Shown piece by piece: positions 46,252 through 59,000 of a stretch of DNA of 64,000 nt. The notes under the pieces are model-generated. The model made no database searches and was not told the DNA's origin. It saw only the letters and a program-made list of their open reading frames with translations. The position numbers and the translations under genes were made by a program. The first letter of the stretch is position 1. The number at the start of each line of letters is the position of its first letter. The stretch covers positions 5,062,689-5,126,688 of the forward strand of contig NC_049988.1 in the NCBI RefSeq assembly GCF_000003815.2. The letters run 5' to 3'. The stretch is from Branchiostoma floridae. Its lineage: Eukaryota; Chordata; Leptocardii; Amphioxiformes; Branchiostomatidae.

Positions 46252-46270
46252 TGTTTTGTGTGTGTGTGAA
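46147..46270. repeat. (GT)n microsatellite
   Basis: About 110 bp of nearly pure GT. Confidence 0.98.
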
Positions 46271-46279
46271 CAATAGATT

Positions 46280-47480
46280 TTTGAAATTTTCTTCTTCACA
46301 TCAATAGTATTCGTCCAATATTATCCGTTTTTCAACTTTTTTAATCAACGTTGTACATGAGATTAAAAATGGATGAAAATTCATGCTATCGCAGATGGCA
46401 TCTATAACACCGAATCAACATGGCCAAACAGTTATGATAGAGATAAAAACTGGGCTTGTTTCCTTCCCATGGCGGTGTCGGTGGAAGTAGACAGCAGGTC
46501 CGGGCTAGTGTAGAAACACGAGCCGTAACAGATACGCCACTTGATGTGGGAACAACACAACGTAACGCAAACACGGACTAACTGCAGTCACCTGACCCAG
46601 AACACAGCAGGTAAGGCCTACCGTACGTCACATTTCCTACCCGGGGCCCGGCCGGGCTGTTTGCGGAAACGAAAAATTAGATTTTATGCCAATGAATATG
46701 CACAAGGCATGTCGTTGAATTGTTTTTGGTCCGTATTGTGTTTTTGTTGTCTTTTATATCATATTTATCGTTCCGAAAAGCTGCCCGACGGGGCGCCTTA
46801 GTGGAAATGTGACCTTAGCCTAAGCCGCAATCATCCCGACCATAGATGATGGAATAATGAAGCAAGTAATACACAAGCTTTCGTCTCAAATCATTTTCAA
46901 ATCAAATCGGATCGATTTAGCGGAATTCACGGTCTGGGACCCAATTTTTTTTGGCCCGGACTGTTTTTAAACCACACATTCGGAGAAATACAGAAATGAG
47001 ACTTTATTGCTGTTGAGCATCGGTACGAAGCGATCATTTCCGAACTCTATAATACTGCAGTTGGTGCATACCCCAGTATGCGCACCACTGCAAGGTATTG
47101 ACGAAATACACCACCACTGTCATCAGCATTCGTATCCTTTAATTAATTCCAAACAATCTACTGATTTGGTTACTCTTGATAGACATGGCTGTCTTACAAG
47201 GTTAGCTCTGGGGACTGAACAGGAGTACAGCGAAACGTACATAATTACAAACTATTTTATCTACTACTAGTACTTCAGAACAAAGTCGAGACGTCATTTT
47301 ACATGTAACTAAATTAACATACATACTACAATTCTGGTGAAAACTCACCTGTGTTCATAGGGTCCATAGTTGTGCAATTTCAGCTTTGTTCCAACACAAA
47401 AGAAACACTGACATGAATTTTACCGACCTTCAATAGATGTATGACTCACTGCGCTAACTTTCCGGAAACCTGAAGCTTGA
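46280..47480. other. Non-coding interval, no supported feature
   Basis: Near 46999 ACTTTATTGCTGTTGAGC resembles a LINE tail in reverse orientation. No exon supported. Confidence 0.35.
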
Positions 47481-47484
47481 CTTA

Positions 47485-47994
47485 GGCCACAGCAAGTAAA
47501 TTCTATGGATGGCATCAGCACGCGCATTAATTTTCGTCTGATTAAAAAAAAAAAGGAATGGTCAACATGACGATTAAGTACAAAAATGAGCAAATATATT
47601 GTGTTGTGACCTAATAATTGTACTTGTAGAAGTGACACTGGCTGGGTACCCAGGACTGTAGTTGTAGAAATGTAACTTATTGGATAGTTGTAAAAGTGAT
47701 GCTAATATGGAAGCTATGACTGTGGTTATCAACTTTGTTGGTGATGCCAGTCTACCACACTAGTGTCAGTTTTACCACACCAGTACATGTCTTAAATACA
47801 GGAATGAATGCCTTGTTGGCTCTGATACCATGTTTTGTCCCTTTGATTCTTTTTACAACAGTCATCAACTTTATGGTGTCTATTTTTGAAAATGTAGCCA
47901 TCTTGTTTTTCCCCCATCTTGTTTTTTTTCGCCCTATCGCACTATTTTTGCAGTCTGCAGAGGATGTCATCCATAAAATTTACTTGCTGTGGCC
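47485..47994. mobile_element. MITE with GGCCACAGCAAGTAA termini, copy 3
   Basis: Left GGCCACAGCAAGTAAATTCT; right AAATTTACTTGCTGTGGCC. Same interior as 16541-17071, including ACTGTAGTTGTAGAAATG and CAGTCTGCAGAGGATGTCAT. Confidence 0.88.
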
Positions 47995-48119
47995 TAACTA
48001 CACAATCCATTTAGTTAGATACGGTGGATTATTCCTTGCATGTGGAATGTTTTCTCAATACATCCTTAATATGCAGAATAATGTAGACTTCCAGTCGTAA
48101 TATCTATAAAGTCTGTCTT

Positions 48120-48357
48120 GAGGTGGACTCTCACTGCACTTGGGGCACCGGTGCGGCACTGCGGGGTTCGTTCACTGCGGCACTGGTTTGTTATTTCCGC
48201 GATTTTTGATGATTAAGATATTGCGTAGTGCGTAAAAGTATGGCATAGAAGACAGCAGAATGAAAAAAAAAATGTTTTTATCTCTGATATTCGTTGAGTC
48301 ATCTACGAACCCTGCAGTGCCGCACCGGTACCCCAAGTGCAGCGAGAGACCAACTTT
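48120..48357. mobile_element. MITE with AGGTGG..CTCACTGCACT termini, copy 2
   Basis: Left AGGTGGACTCTCACTGCACT; right CCCCAAGTGCAGCGAGAGAC. Matches 42767-43001 throughout. Confidence 0.82.
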
Positions 48358-48359
48358 AC

Positions 48360-49780
48360 TAACTAACTAACGCCCAAGTTGTGTCGCAGTAGCTGGCGAT
48401 GAGGGCCTACGTAACAGGTCTTGTATACGTTCACTGCGATCTGATTGTACGACAGACGTCAGTTCCAATACAAGGTTGCATAAAGATGTCACACGCTCAT
48501 TGAGAATGGCATTTGTTCACGTTGAAAAGTATTTCTAATCTTTTCCTGTCTTTTCCGTATGACCTACACTATATTGAAAAAGGTAGTTTCTATCCAAAAG
48601 AAATGAGCCATTGCTTCAAAGTGAAATAAATACATTTTATACAGGGACCACACAGTTGCAACCATTCTATATATTCCAGGAACGCATGCTATCCGACAAG
48701 ATAGTGGACGGGTGCATTATCTCAACAATTAAAACTTCAAACAATTAAGACATTTTCTCAAATGCTATCCTGATCTGTCATCTGTCATCAAACGCGTTAG
48801 TAACAAGTGATCTTAGGTAACATACTCTGTGACGTAATTATGGTTTATGTCGGTTGTGTTGTCTTCTGTGGTGTGAGACATTGTGTTTATATCGCATACA
48901 GAACACATCACATCGACTTATACCAAAAATTACTTTAAAGCTAACGTACCTATTACTGTCAAATGTAAAACACTATCGTGTACGCATCAACAGAAATATT
49001 CAAAATTGTCAGGTATACCTCAAACAATTGATCCACGACGCCAGCTTTTGTCGTTACATCACACATAACACGACGAACTTCTATTCAACTGCGTTTAGGG
49101 ATTCCTCTACCGCGACAGCTGTTCTTGCATTAGACAACACATAACATACCCTATCTGCTTGAAGATAAGCTGATTACTAAACGCCGAAACCACATTGCCT
49201 GTTCCACAATACCGAAAATACAGGGGTGATTTCTGAAATTATTACATTGATTATAACAACAGCTAACGCGAAAAAAAGAATGTGCATCATTGCGCAACTG
49301 AGCGCAGACGACATGCCAAACCACATACGAATGCGGCAAACATAGCGATATAGGTGCGAACACTCAAGACATAGACCGATTACAATACTCTGTCAACGGA
49401 GGTTACCCACCAGTCACAGAGTAACAGATTCTATACAGGTAGTCTGCAAATACCCCCCCCCCCCCTAATCAGAGCCCTTGAATGGGTCCTGAAGACTCAA
49501 AATAGCCAGTTTGCGCTTAATCATGAGGGGTGCGGAAATCCCAGAGGATGGAAAATAGGTATTTTCTACAACTGATCTAACCAGGATAGTCTTTCCTACC
49601 GTGACTATCCCAAAGCTGTCTACCAAGAAAGGATTTTCAATGGTTTAGATCCTTGTTTTCTTGTTATTATCGTGTCTAGGCGCAGGCACCAACTTAAGTT
49701 GTGTCAACCTGTAAGTGTGCAGAATGATTTCTTCTGGGTTGGTCTGTTGCATCCAGAAAACGGTCGCATCTAGAACACGG
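48360..49780. other. Interval 3' of the GPCR gene, no supported feature
   Basis: Should contain the GPCR 3' UTR near 49780 downwards on the minus strand, but no clear polyadenylation signal was picked out. A poly-C run lies at 49452-49465. Confidence 0.35.
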
Positions 49781-49781
49781 C

Positions 49782-50057
49782 TTAGGCCGAATCCTGGAGG
49801 CCGCCGAAATCTGGATACACCGGGTCCAACATGGTCGGGATAAACGAACAGTCTTCTCTGTCGCTGAGATCGCAAACAATGCCTGAAGAGTGGTCCTTCT
49901 GGACGCCGCTGCCTGGACACTGATAGCCGGCTGGTGGACGCGTCGCTGTGACGGGGCGGGGGAAGCTGTCGCTGACCGCCATCTTGGAGAAGGTTGTGCA
50001 GTTCGGTGTTTGGTCAGGAGTCAGGACAGGTCCACTTGACGGGGATGCACACGAGAT
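49782..50057 (-). CDS. PTHR: PTHR-like receptor: last exon, distal C-terminal tail
   Basis: Acceptor TTTCTTCAG, 91 codons, stop TAA at 49784-49782. It begins ISCASPSSGPVLTPDQTPNC and ends DFGGLQDSA. Low-complexity Ser/Pro/Asp-rich tail with six Cys and many Ser/Thr that could be phosphorylated or bind arrestin. Less conserved than the core, so the end point depends on the reading frame only. Confidence 0.85.
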   Translation of the reverse strand: MSCASPSSGPVLTPDQTPNCTTFSKMAVSDSFPRPVTATRPPAGYQCPGSGVQKDHSSGIVCDLSDREDCSFIPTMLDPVYPDFGGLQDSA

Positions 50058-53000
50058 CTGAAGAAACAGAAATGTATGAGGACAACAAAGTAGAGTTCCA
50101 CGACCTCATACTATCGTCAAGTAATATTGTCTCCTTACAATGCTATTACCAACTATGGGAATCACGTAATTTGCTTGACATGTTGGTAGTAGGATTGTGA
50201 GGAGACAAAATTACGTGACGATGGTATTATTATAATATCACTCAAACTTTAAAGAATTTTAAAACGGTTTCTGTGCCTAAAGCTAAGGGCACAACCCGCC
50301 GCAGGAGTTACCTGTGTAAGTGCGAGGCTGTTGCTGCGCGTGCTCCGGATCTGGTAGCTGGATAGGCGGGAACATCGCACACTTTGGTGGCTCAGATCTC
50401 GCGACATCTGCCAGCGGTCCCATCGCTTCTGAAACTCAGCCTTCACCTGGGGAATTACACAAAATATATGATGTTACAGGTATAAGCTCCAAACGGTAAC
50501 GCTGTTGTTTCGCAACAATGTCAGTTCGTAACCTTCAGTTCGCAACAAGGCAAGTCTTTTGCAACAAGGTACAAGTCGCTTCCCAACAATATTATTAATC
50601 TCGATAGCCTAATAGTATTAGAAAACAATCTTACCGGATGCGAAAGACAACTTGAAGGAAGAGGCAAAGGAACATGGGCCACACGGACCTGATAGCCCAA
50701 TGATTTTTTATACGGCGGGCGGTACAGTTTCATACTCGTCGTGCACAGGTAGGAGTATGATAATTATGTCAGGAATACGATTTCCAATACTATTAGGCTA
50801 TCAAGATTAATAACATTCGAATGTTGCGCAACGACTTGTACTTTGTTGCGAAAAGACTTGCCTTGTTGCGAACTGACATTGTTACGAAACAACCTGTTAC
50901 GGTATCAATGACTATTATTGTAGGTGTTGTTGTAGATCGTCTATTCTACTACAGGGGCTACCAGGACGTGGCAACTGTATAAACAAAAACAAAAAATTTT
51001 CTGCCCTTTAGATTTCCTCCAAAAAACGGTTCTTCCAGTTAAGCAAACCACTCAGGTTAACCTATGAAGGTTCCGTCCCAACCTGTTACTTAATAGCTAT
51101 CTGTACATAGACAGGACCTCTGACCCCAAAGTGCCAAACTTATATATCGTGTTTAACTTATGCTGTACTTAGGTTTGTCATAAGGCTTAATCTTGTTGTT
51201 TTGCTTGAAGTATACGTTAACCAATGTTATTCAATATGTGTATTCTATGAGATGTGAATTGTCTGTATGTGTTGGCAAGTGATATCAGCTAAGCTGTCTT
51301 GTTTTGCTATGTATTGCATTGTCTGCAATTTCAATAAACCTAAAACACAAACACACTTATACATAAACAACACACAAACCCTATATGCACCAACACGCAC
51401 ATAAACACACACACATAGACGCACAACACAAACACACAGGTAAACATATATTCACATACACGTAAACACACACTGTCACACAAACGCCATGTATTTCAAT
51501 AAACCTAAAACACAAACACATTTATACATAAACAACGCACAAAGCCTATATGCACCAACACGCACACATAGACGCACAGCACAAACACACAGGTAAACAT
51601 ATATTCGCATACACATACACATATACATACACACACTTTCACACAAACGCAGGACCCACATCAATAACCCAAATACACAAACGGAGACCTTACCTCCCCA
51701 TTCAGGAAACAGAATAGTACTGCAACAAAGAACCCCTGCACCAGACAAAGAGGAACAAAATCAAACCTTAGTAACATATCACTTACTCGTAAGAAATCAT
51801 TGAAGAAAGAGCATAGAACTATGAATGATAAATGAATTAACCACTTTTGCATTTGATAGCACCTTTTGTATCGAAGGTGTGTCAGGTTAGGATGTCTTAC
51901 CTGGAAGGAGTTAAAGAAAAGGTCGAAGGAGAAACGAGCGTCTTGGGCGTCCCCTTCGATGTCTGGCGGCATGAAGACGAAGATGACCCCGCTCACCCCG
52001 AACAGCGGTATTAGCACCAGGGTAGATTTAGCCAGGCGCCTGGGAGTGTAGTAGGAGTTACCTGAGTCAGTGTCTTAAGCTAAGGGCTCAACCCGCCGAA
52101 CGTGCAATTTGTCTGTACGTTTTTTGGGAGGCCACGTCCGCCACCTATTCCTGAAAACGTTCAAGCTGTACAGGGCAGTACTAGCTGTACTAGCACGTAC
52201 GGGGGACGAATCCGCAACCCGATGGCACACATAGTTTTGCCTGCACGTAAAGTTTTTCGGCGTGTCTGCGTGCTCCAATATCCGTCGGATTCTCGTACGT
52301 CGAGTTCGTACGTAGGCGGTACTTACCACTTACGGATCCCATAAGATTGTTTACGTTTTGGCACGTAGACACCACGCAGTTGCACGTACGGTAGGTGGTG
52401 CCCTTAAAATTGCGGCGAGAACACAATACCAAATGTGGCTAAGTCTGTGCCCCCCCCCCCCTAGTCCCTGTTCATTAATCTGGTTGACTTCCTTATCCAG
52501 ACGGCCTCCCTGACCCACAAAATATGTCTGTAATATGTCCTATTGTGCATCTCTTTTCTGTGTTCTCAGCCACATTTGGGACTGTATTTTTGCTGCAAAA
52601 GTGCCACCTACTTTGGCTACATATACCGGCGAGAAAAACATTACATGTAGAAGCTCTATGTAAGATGTATGATAGACGTCAAACCGTAAGCAGCTACATG
52701 TAAGAGATATAACTCCGGTAAACTGTGATCTGCCAAACTGATGAAATTATTTTCTGAAGGTCTCTTGATTCAAAATCCTACAGGTGGCTTCAAATAGAAT
52801 GATTCGACAATTGGCACCCAAATTATAGCATTCGTTCATTAAAAAAAAGTAAAAGCTATTTACACGTTGTACCTGTGTTTGTGTGCGTAAACAATTGTGT
52901 GTATGAGTGTGCGTGTGTGTGTATATGTGCAAAATGTATGTGTGTGTTTGCGTGTGTGTATATATGAAAAGTTATATGTGTTAGGTATTTGTGTATGTGT

Positions 53001-56000
53001 ATGCTTGTGTGTGTGTGTGTGTGTACTTGTTAGTTTGTATTTAAGCAGGTAGATTAGCACAGAAACCAGTATGATACATGTATGTGTGGAAAGACTTAGT
53101 GAATATCGATGGGAAACTTACCAGCTCGTTCCCTTCGGCCAGCGGCAGCAACAACGGCAGCCGCCGCTGCAATGTCAGAGTAATATGTCAGAGTAATATG
53201 TCAGGGTAATATGTCAGGGTAACATGTCAGGGTAACATGTCAGGGTAATATTTCAGAGACATAACCTTTGGAACAAAAACCCAGGGCCGTAAATAGTTCT
53301 ACCAGTTTGAAATATCTCTGTAATACCCCTGTCACATTTGGCGAAAATCGATTGGACGACGATTCTGCGGCCATCGCCCGTTATAATGATAACTTTATAA
53401 CTTTATTGCACAACAATTGTACAAGATACAAAGTATGGCTTATATGTAACAGGGACGGTTTTCAAGTGAAAATTACGCGCAACCCTCTGTTGATCTTAAA
53501 TAAGGCCGATCTTCCATCGATACGCCCGAAGATCGTGGATAATGTGACAAGGGTATTAGCAAATTTCTGTCCACACAGCCAATGTTTCTTACCTGCCGTC
53601 GTGTCGGTGGACCTAACTGCTCCGCATTGCTGTTTCGTGACTAAGTTTGTATTCCCCCTCTTCACAGTGAATGACTGGCTCAGTCACGAAGTGGTAAATG
53701 GCCCAGTCGTCACCGCCATTTGTTTAAGGAGTAACTTGTATGCATATATCACGATTGAATGATGAAGATTTTTGATGCAATTTGGAATGATTTTATCGAT
53801 TCTTGTTCTTTATAACTAGTCATGTCCGTACCCATGGCTATGGGTGACTCTTGACCACTAGTATCTCGGAAAAACAAATTCACCGGAATAACAACTCACT
53901 CTGGAGCAACATAAAGTCTACATAAATGGATATTTGCTTGTCAAATATTTAAAGGCTGATATGTATATACCCAGAAATCAATCTAAACATTCAATCTGTT
54001 TTCAGAAACAGTGGATATAGGATACCCCGCGGATAAAGGTGAACTAGTGATATCAACTGTCACGTGTGATGATTGACGGGTAGAGTAGTAAAGTCCATAC
54101 CTGTCCTGGGCGCCCGCGGTCGCTGCACTTCGCAGTTTCTCCGCTAGGACTCGGACGACGTTTAGAAACAGGAGAAAGTTGACCTACGAAAAGACACAAC
54201 AAGAGTCTGAAAACTCAAACCTGCATGAAATATTTTGTTTTGTGATGGTGCGCATGGTGTGTTGTGGGGGTTGATGTGTTGTGGGGGTTGATATGGTTTG
54301 ACGTTTGGCAAAATTATTCCATCATTGTTCTTAAGTTATATATCTACCTATGGTAAACAGTCAGATCCAAAACTACACCTTTCTGATGTCCTCACCATTT
54401 CATTTTTATTTCTTATTGTTACACCTGCACCTGGCACATACATTGTACCTCAATGTGTATATAATGGTTCACACCATACAGAGGTGACAGCGATGGTCAC
54501 AGTTGCTCTTTTTTGCTCCTTGGAAGATTTTGACCAGAATGCCCCAGCAGTTCTAGAGCAAGCTGCTAGAGGGCCCAAACATACAACACTTCTTCTTTAC
54601 ACCACAAGCTATGTGCCACCAAAAAATCAAGACCATAGCATATCCATGTCAAAAGATACAAAAATCCAAGTTCTGTTGCAGTACCAAGGTCACACACCAG
54701 GGGATCCAAAATTGACTTTGACCTTCGTCTTCCAAACACCTACCCAAATACCAAATATCATTACAATCCATCAACAGGTTCTAAAGTTATGCTGACCACA
54801 AATATGTGGAAACACAAACAGACACACACACAGACACACCAAAAACTATACCTCCATTTTTCATGGAGGTAAATATCATCACAATCACACGTTCTGTTCT
54901 GGAGATATAGCACTGGAAACGACCCTTCCACACACTCCCATGCTACTGAAAACTCAAAACACATGTTACAGCTGCTAGCTGTCCCCAAGGAGGTTGAGAC
55001 AGAGGAATGAGGCCAGATCACTCCATATCAGGAAAAGGGGTGTAAATATTTTTTTTAAAAACGAACCACAAAACAACAGCAAACTTCTAATCTACTTAAT
55101 AGCACAATAGGTCACACACTCTATCCCCATAGCAAAGGAAATCGCAATCCATCCAGAGGTTCTAAAGATATCGGTCCGGAATCACAAAGATCCCTACCAG
55201 AAACAGTACATGCTTTTTTCAAGCATGTAATTAGAGTGCTTTGACGTCAACTCAGGACAACAATCATCATTTCCAAAAATCTGAAAAAAAACTTTGCGGA
55301 TAAGAATGCGATAGAATTTTACAGCTGAAATAGGTATAAAAGTACAACCATAAATCTACAACTAAGTTTTTTTTCGACTAAAGATTCAGCAAAGTACCAG
55401 TGACAATATGAAATATCAACAAAGTATAACGCTATCAGACCGGAAAGAGTGAGACTTCGTTGTACTTTTAAGTGTTAACTTTATGATAACATTTCACATT
55501 TGACAGGGGATCCTTGTTTGCCTTATTCACCTTCTGAAAAGTACAATTTGATATTCTTGCGTCGACCTTCATAAAGTTAACCGTTCCTTCTCGCGCTGCC
55601 GGCTGCTTCGCCCTCTCTCTCACACCTCCTTACCTACAGGGTAAATCTGGATAGAGGGTTTTCTTATGGTCTCATTGATGTATTACTTCGAGTGGCACCT
55701 ACAAGAGATCCGAGCCAAAAATAAAAATAAACGGCTGCATGGAAGCGTGTTTTTAGTGGTGAGAAATTCCCTTTTAGCCAGTGGAACTGATCTCAAAAGT
55801 TAGATTGGTGAAGCTTGTTCGTAACTTAAGAAATTAGTAGGTAAAGTTTTGCAGCCGCGCGCTAGGTCGGAGATACACCGTCCTGGGTTCTGAGTGGTGC
55901 GGTTGTACACTAGCAGCGAAAAGGTGCCTTTTGTGGGGATTGTAATCGTAGATTGTAGTTGCTATAAAAAAAGAACCAGTGTCTATTTGACGTTGGCAAA

Positions 56001-59000
56001 TTTTTAACCACGGTATAGGGTGAAGGTGCTCAACACAAAATGAAAAATCTGCTGATATTTCACGTAGCTTCATTATGAACGCGCCCCTGTAAACCACGAA
56101 TTAGAAAAAAACTCATCAATGAGACCTTATCTTTACTTAGCGAAGATGCAGGCCGGCCTTACCACAATAATGACTGATATCGGTGCCCTGTAGATCCACT
56201 GGTACTCTGGGTGGACACTGGTGCCGATCCAGCAGCTGGATATAAACAGAAAAGTAAACACGAAGATAACAACATATCAGACATCGCTAAATACATTAAA
56301 CATGAAGATTATTTGTAGTCGGGAAGAACAGGTAAAAGTTAGAAAGTCTAGCAGTTGTTTAGCTTTTTGATAATTTCTTTGTAACAATGCACGATCCCTC
56401 CTCAAACAACAGAAATATACACTTCTGGAAGGGCAGACTCAATAAACTTACTTATACTTTCCCTACTCTGCGTTAAAATCTGATGTGAAAACCACTGAGA
56501 AGCCTTATTGTTCCAAAAGTAAGGCCACAACAACGAAATTTCATGGATGGCATCCTCTGCAGACTACAAATTTAATGCGAAAAGAAGAAAAAAGATGGCT
56601 AGATTTCCACAGTAGGTACCATCAAAGCGACAAAAACATGGTACTACAGCAAACAAGTCTTTATTCCTGTATTCTTGAGATGCACAAAGTGACTGTTGTG
56701 CGGTAGACTGGTGTGGCTTACCAAGTCGACAACTACTGTCATGACTGGTGCCGCTTTTACTATTGATCTGCCACACCTCGTATTTTGGTACCTTCTCGCT
56801 ATGTTGACCATCTCCGGAGGAGAAAAGAACCAGGTGAAAAATTATGAAAGCGCTGATGTCATCCATAGAATCTTATTATGGTGGCCTAAGAAGAAAGGAC
56901 TTACTCTCCGTCATCATTCACTGCTTTTACTGCAATCCAAGGGATGATGAACAGCACGGGGGCCCCTGAGCAGAACATCACATGTATAGGTTATGAGGCA
57001 TCACATGTATTGTGTAAAGGTGGGTTCACACATGCGTATATATTCAAGTCCGTTTGAGGTGCGCATGGCGGTCTTAGTCTCTACCAGGCTCCACAGGTCG
57101 AGGGAAAAATAGTACAAATTGGACAAATATAGATACATAACATGCCAGATGAGTTAGCTGACCGAGAAGTATGGTTAGCGACCCAGCTAACTCGTCTGAC
57201 ATGTTACCTGTTTACGGTTGTGCAATTTCTATTATTTTTACAACGACCTGTGGGGCCTGGTGGAGGTAAATACTCCCATGCGCGCCTCATACGGACTTAA
57301 ATATATACGCAGGTGTGACCCCACCTTTAGACAACTTTGCGTGAATTCAATTGACATCTGCATCCCTTGTCATCCTCATCACTACTGTAACTGCACCTCT
57401 GCACTAAGCTCGTATGTATTAATTAGAAGCTGTGTTACATTTCATAGGATCGTCTACTACTGATTCAAAGAAATGGAACTCGTACTAAATGTAATGAAAA
57501 TTAATGAATAAATGTAGGTACATTGGAACGACTCATGGAACATAGAAATAAGTAATGGTTGCGCTGTGACCAATATGTAACATTCCCTACAGGTTGATAT
57601 GTGTGTGTGTCTATGCGCAGATTATTTAAGTGGTACGTTTTAGGGTGTGTACGAGGTGGGCTTGTTGGGGTGTTCATGTGATGATAAGATGGTGATTCCT
57701 GAGGTGTGTATATGGTGATAATAGGGCCTTCACACTGAAGCCGAATTAGCAGGAATCAAGCAGAACCAGCCGGAATGAAGTATTTGCAAAATGCGTGCCA
57801 CATTCGGATGGGAATTCCAAATAGACCTTATATCTCCTTTACACGAGAAGGAATGAGCCAAAATGCCGCCAGAATGAGAATTATTTTCTATTCCTGTGAA
57901 TTAGTAGTATATTCTAGACATTCTCAAGTGGCTTACCGTTCCGGTTCTCAATCGAATGAGATACGAAACTTTCGAATAATGTTGGAATGCCGTAGAATGC
58001 GGTCATACTGCAGTTAGAATAGTTAAAATACACTTAGAATCCACTTTGAATGCCATTCGATATTTCTCCACTTCGAATGCACCTCGACAGTTTTTAGCAT
58101 GACTGTCAAAACTTTCGGGCCAGCCAAAAAACGGGCACAATTATCTGGATTCTGGAATGCAGTAAAAATTTCTGGAACACACTACGAATTGCCAGGAATT
58201 GCCAGGAATAGAAAATAGTTTTCATTCCGGCTGATTCTTGCTCTCGTGTGAAGGGGGCTTGAAGGGGGCTTAAGGAGTGTGGTGTGAGACGTGTGAGCTT
58301 ACCCCATCCTATCAGGACAAACCACTTCAGAGTCTTCTTCTCTGAGAAGACGGAGACGAAGATGAGGTTGTGCAGGTACAGCGCCTCCACCAGGACCCAG
58401 AAGTACATGGCCAAGGTGGCAAACAGAAACAGGCTGTTCGCAACCTTACAGCCCGCCTGTGACGTAATAGAGGAACTTTATTGCACGACAATTGTACATG
58501 ATACAATGTATGATAACGACTATTACACAGAGTACAAATTAGAGGTATAGGATAAGGCTAAAAAAAATTAGTTAACATAACAATAAGGGCTAACATAATT
58601 CTTTGGTATAGTATTACAATGGAGTTGGCTAATCATTAGTTACGATCTTATTTCTAATAACAGAGNNNNNNNNNNNNNNNNNNNNNNNNNNNNNNNNNNN
58701 NNNNNNNNNNNNNNNNNNNNNNNNNNNNNNNNNNNNNNNNNNNNNNNNNNNNNNNNNNNNNNNNNNNNNNNNNNNNNNNNNNNNNNNNNNNNNNNNNNNN
58801 NNNNNNNNNNNNNNNNNNNNNNNNNNNNNNNNNNNNNNNNNNNNNNNNNNNNNNNNNNNNNNNNNNNNNNNNNNNNNNNNNNNNNNNNNNNNNNNNNNNN
58901 NNNNNNNNNNNNNNNNNNNNNNNNNNNNNNNNNNNNNNNNNNNNNNNNNNNNNNNNNNNNNNNNNNNNNNNNNNNNNNNNNNNNNNNNNNNNNNNNNNNN

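Noticed and set aside
53268-53762. 164-codon plus-strand frame
   Set aside because: It crosses a LINE tail (TTTATTGCACAACAATTG) inside a GPCR intron and has no recognised motif.
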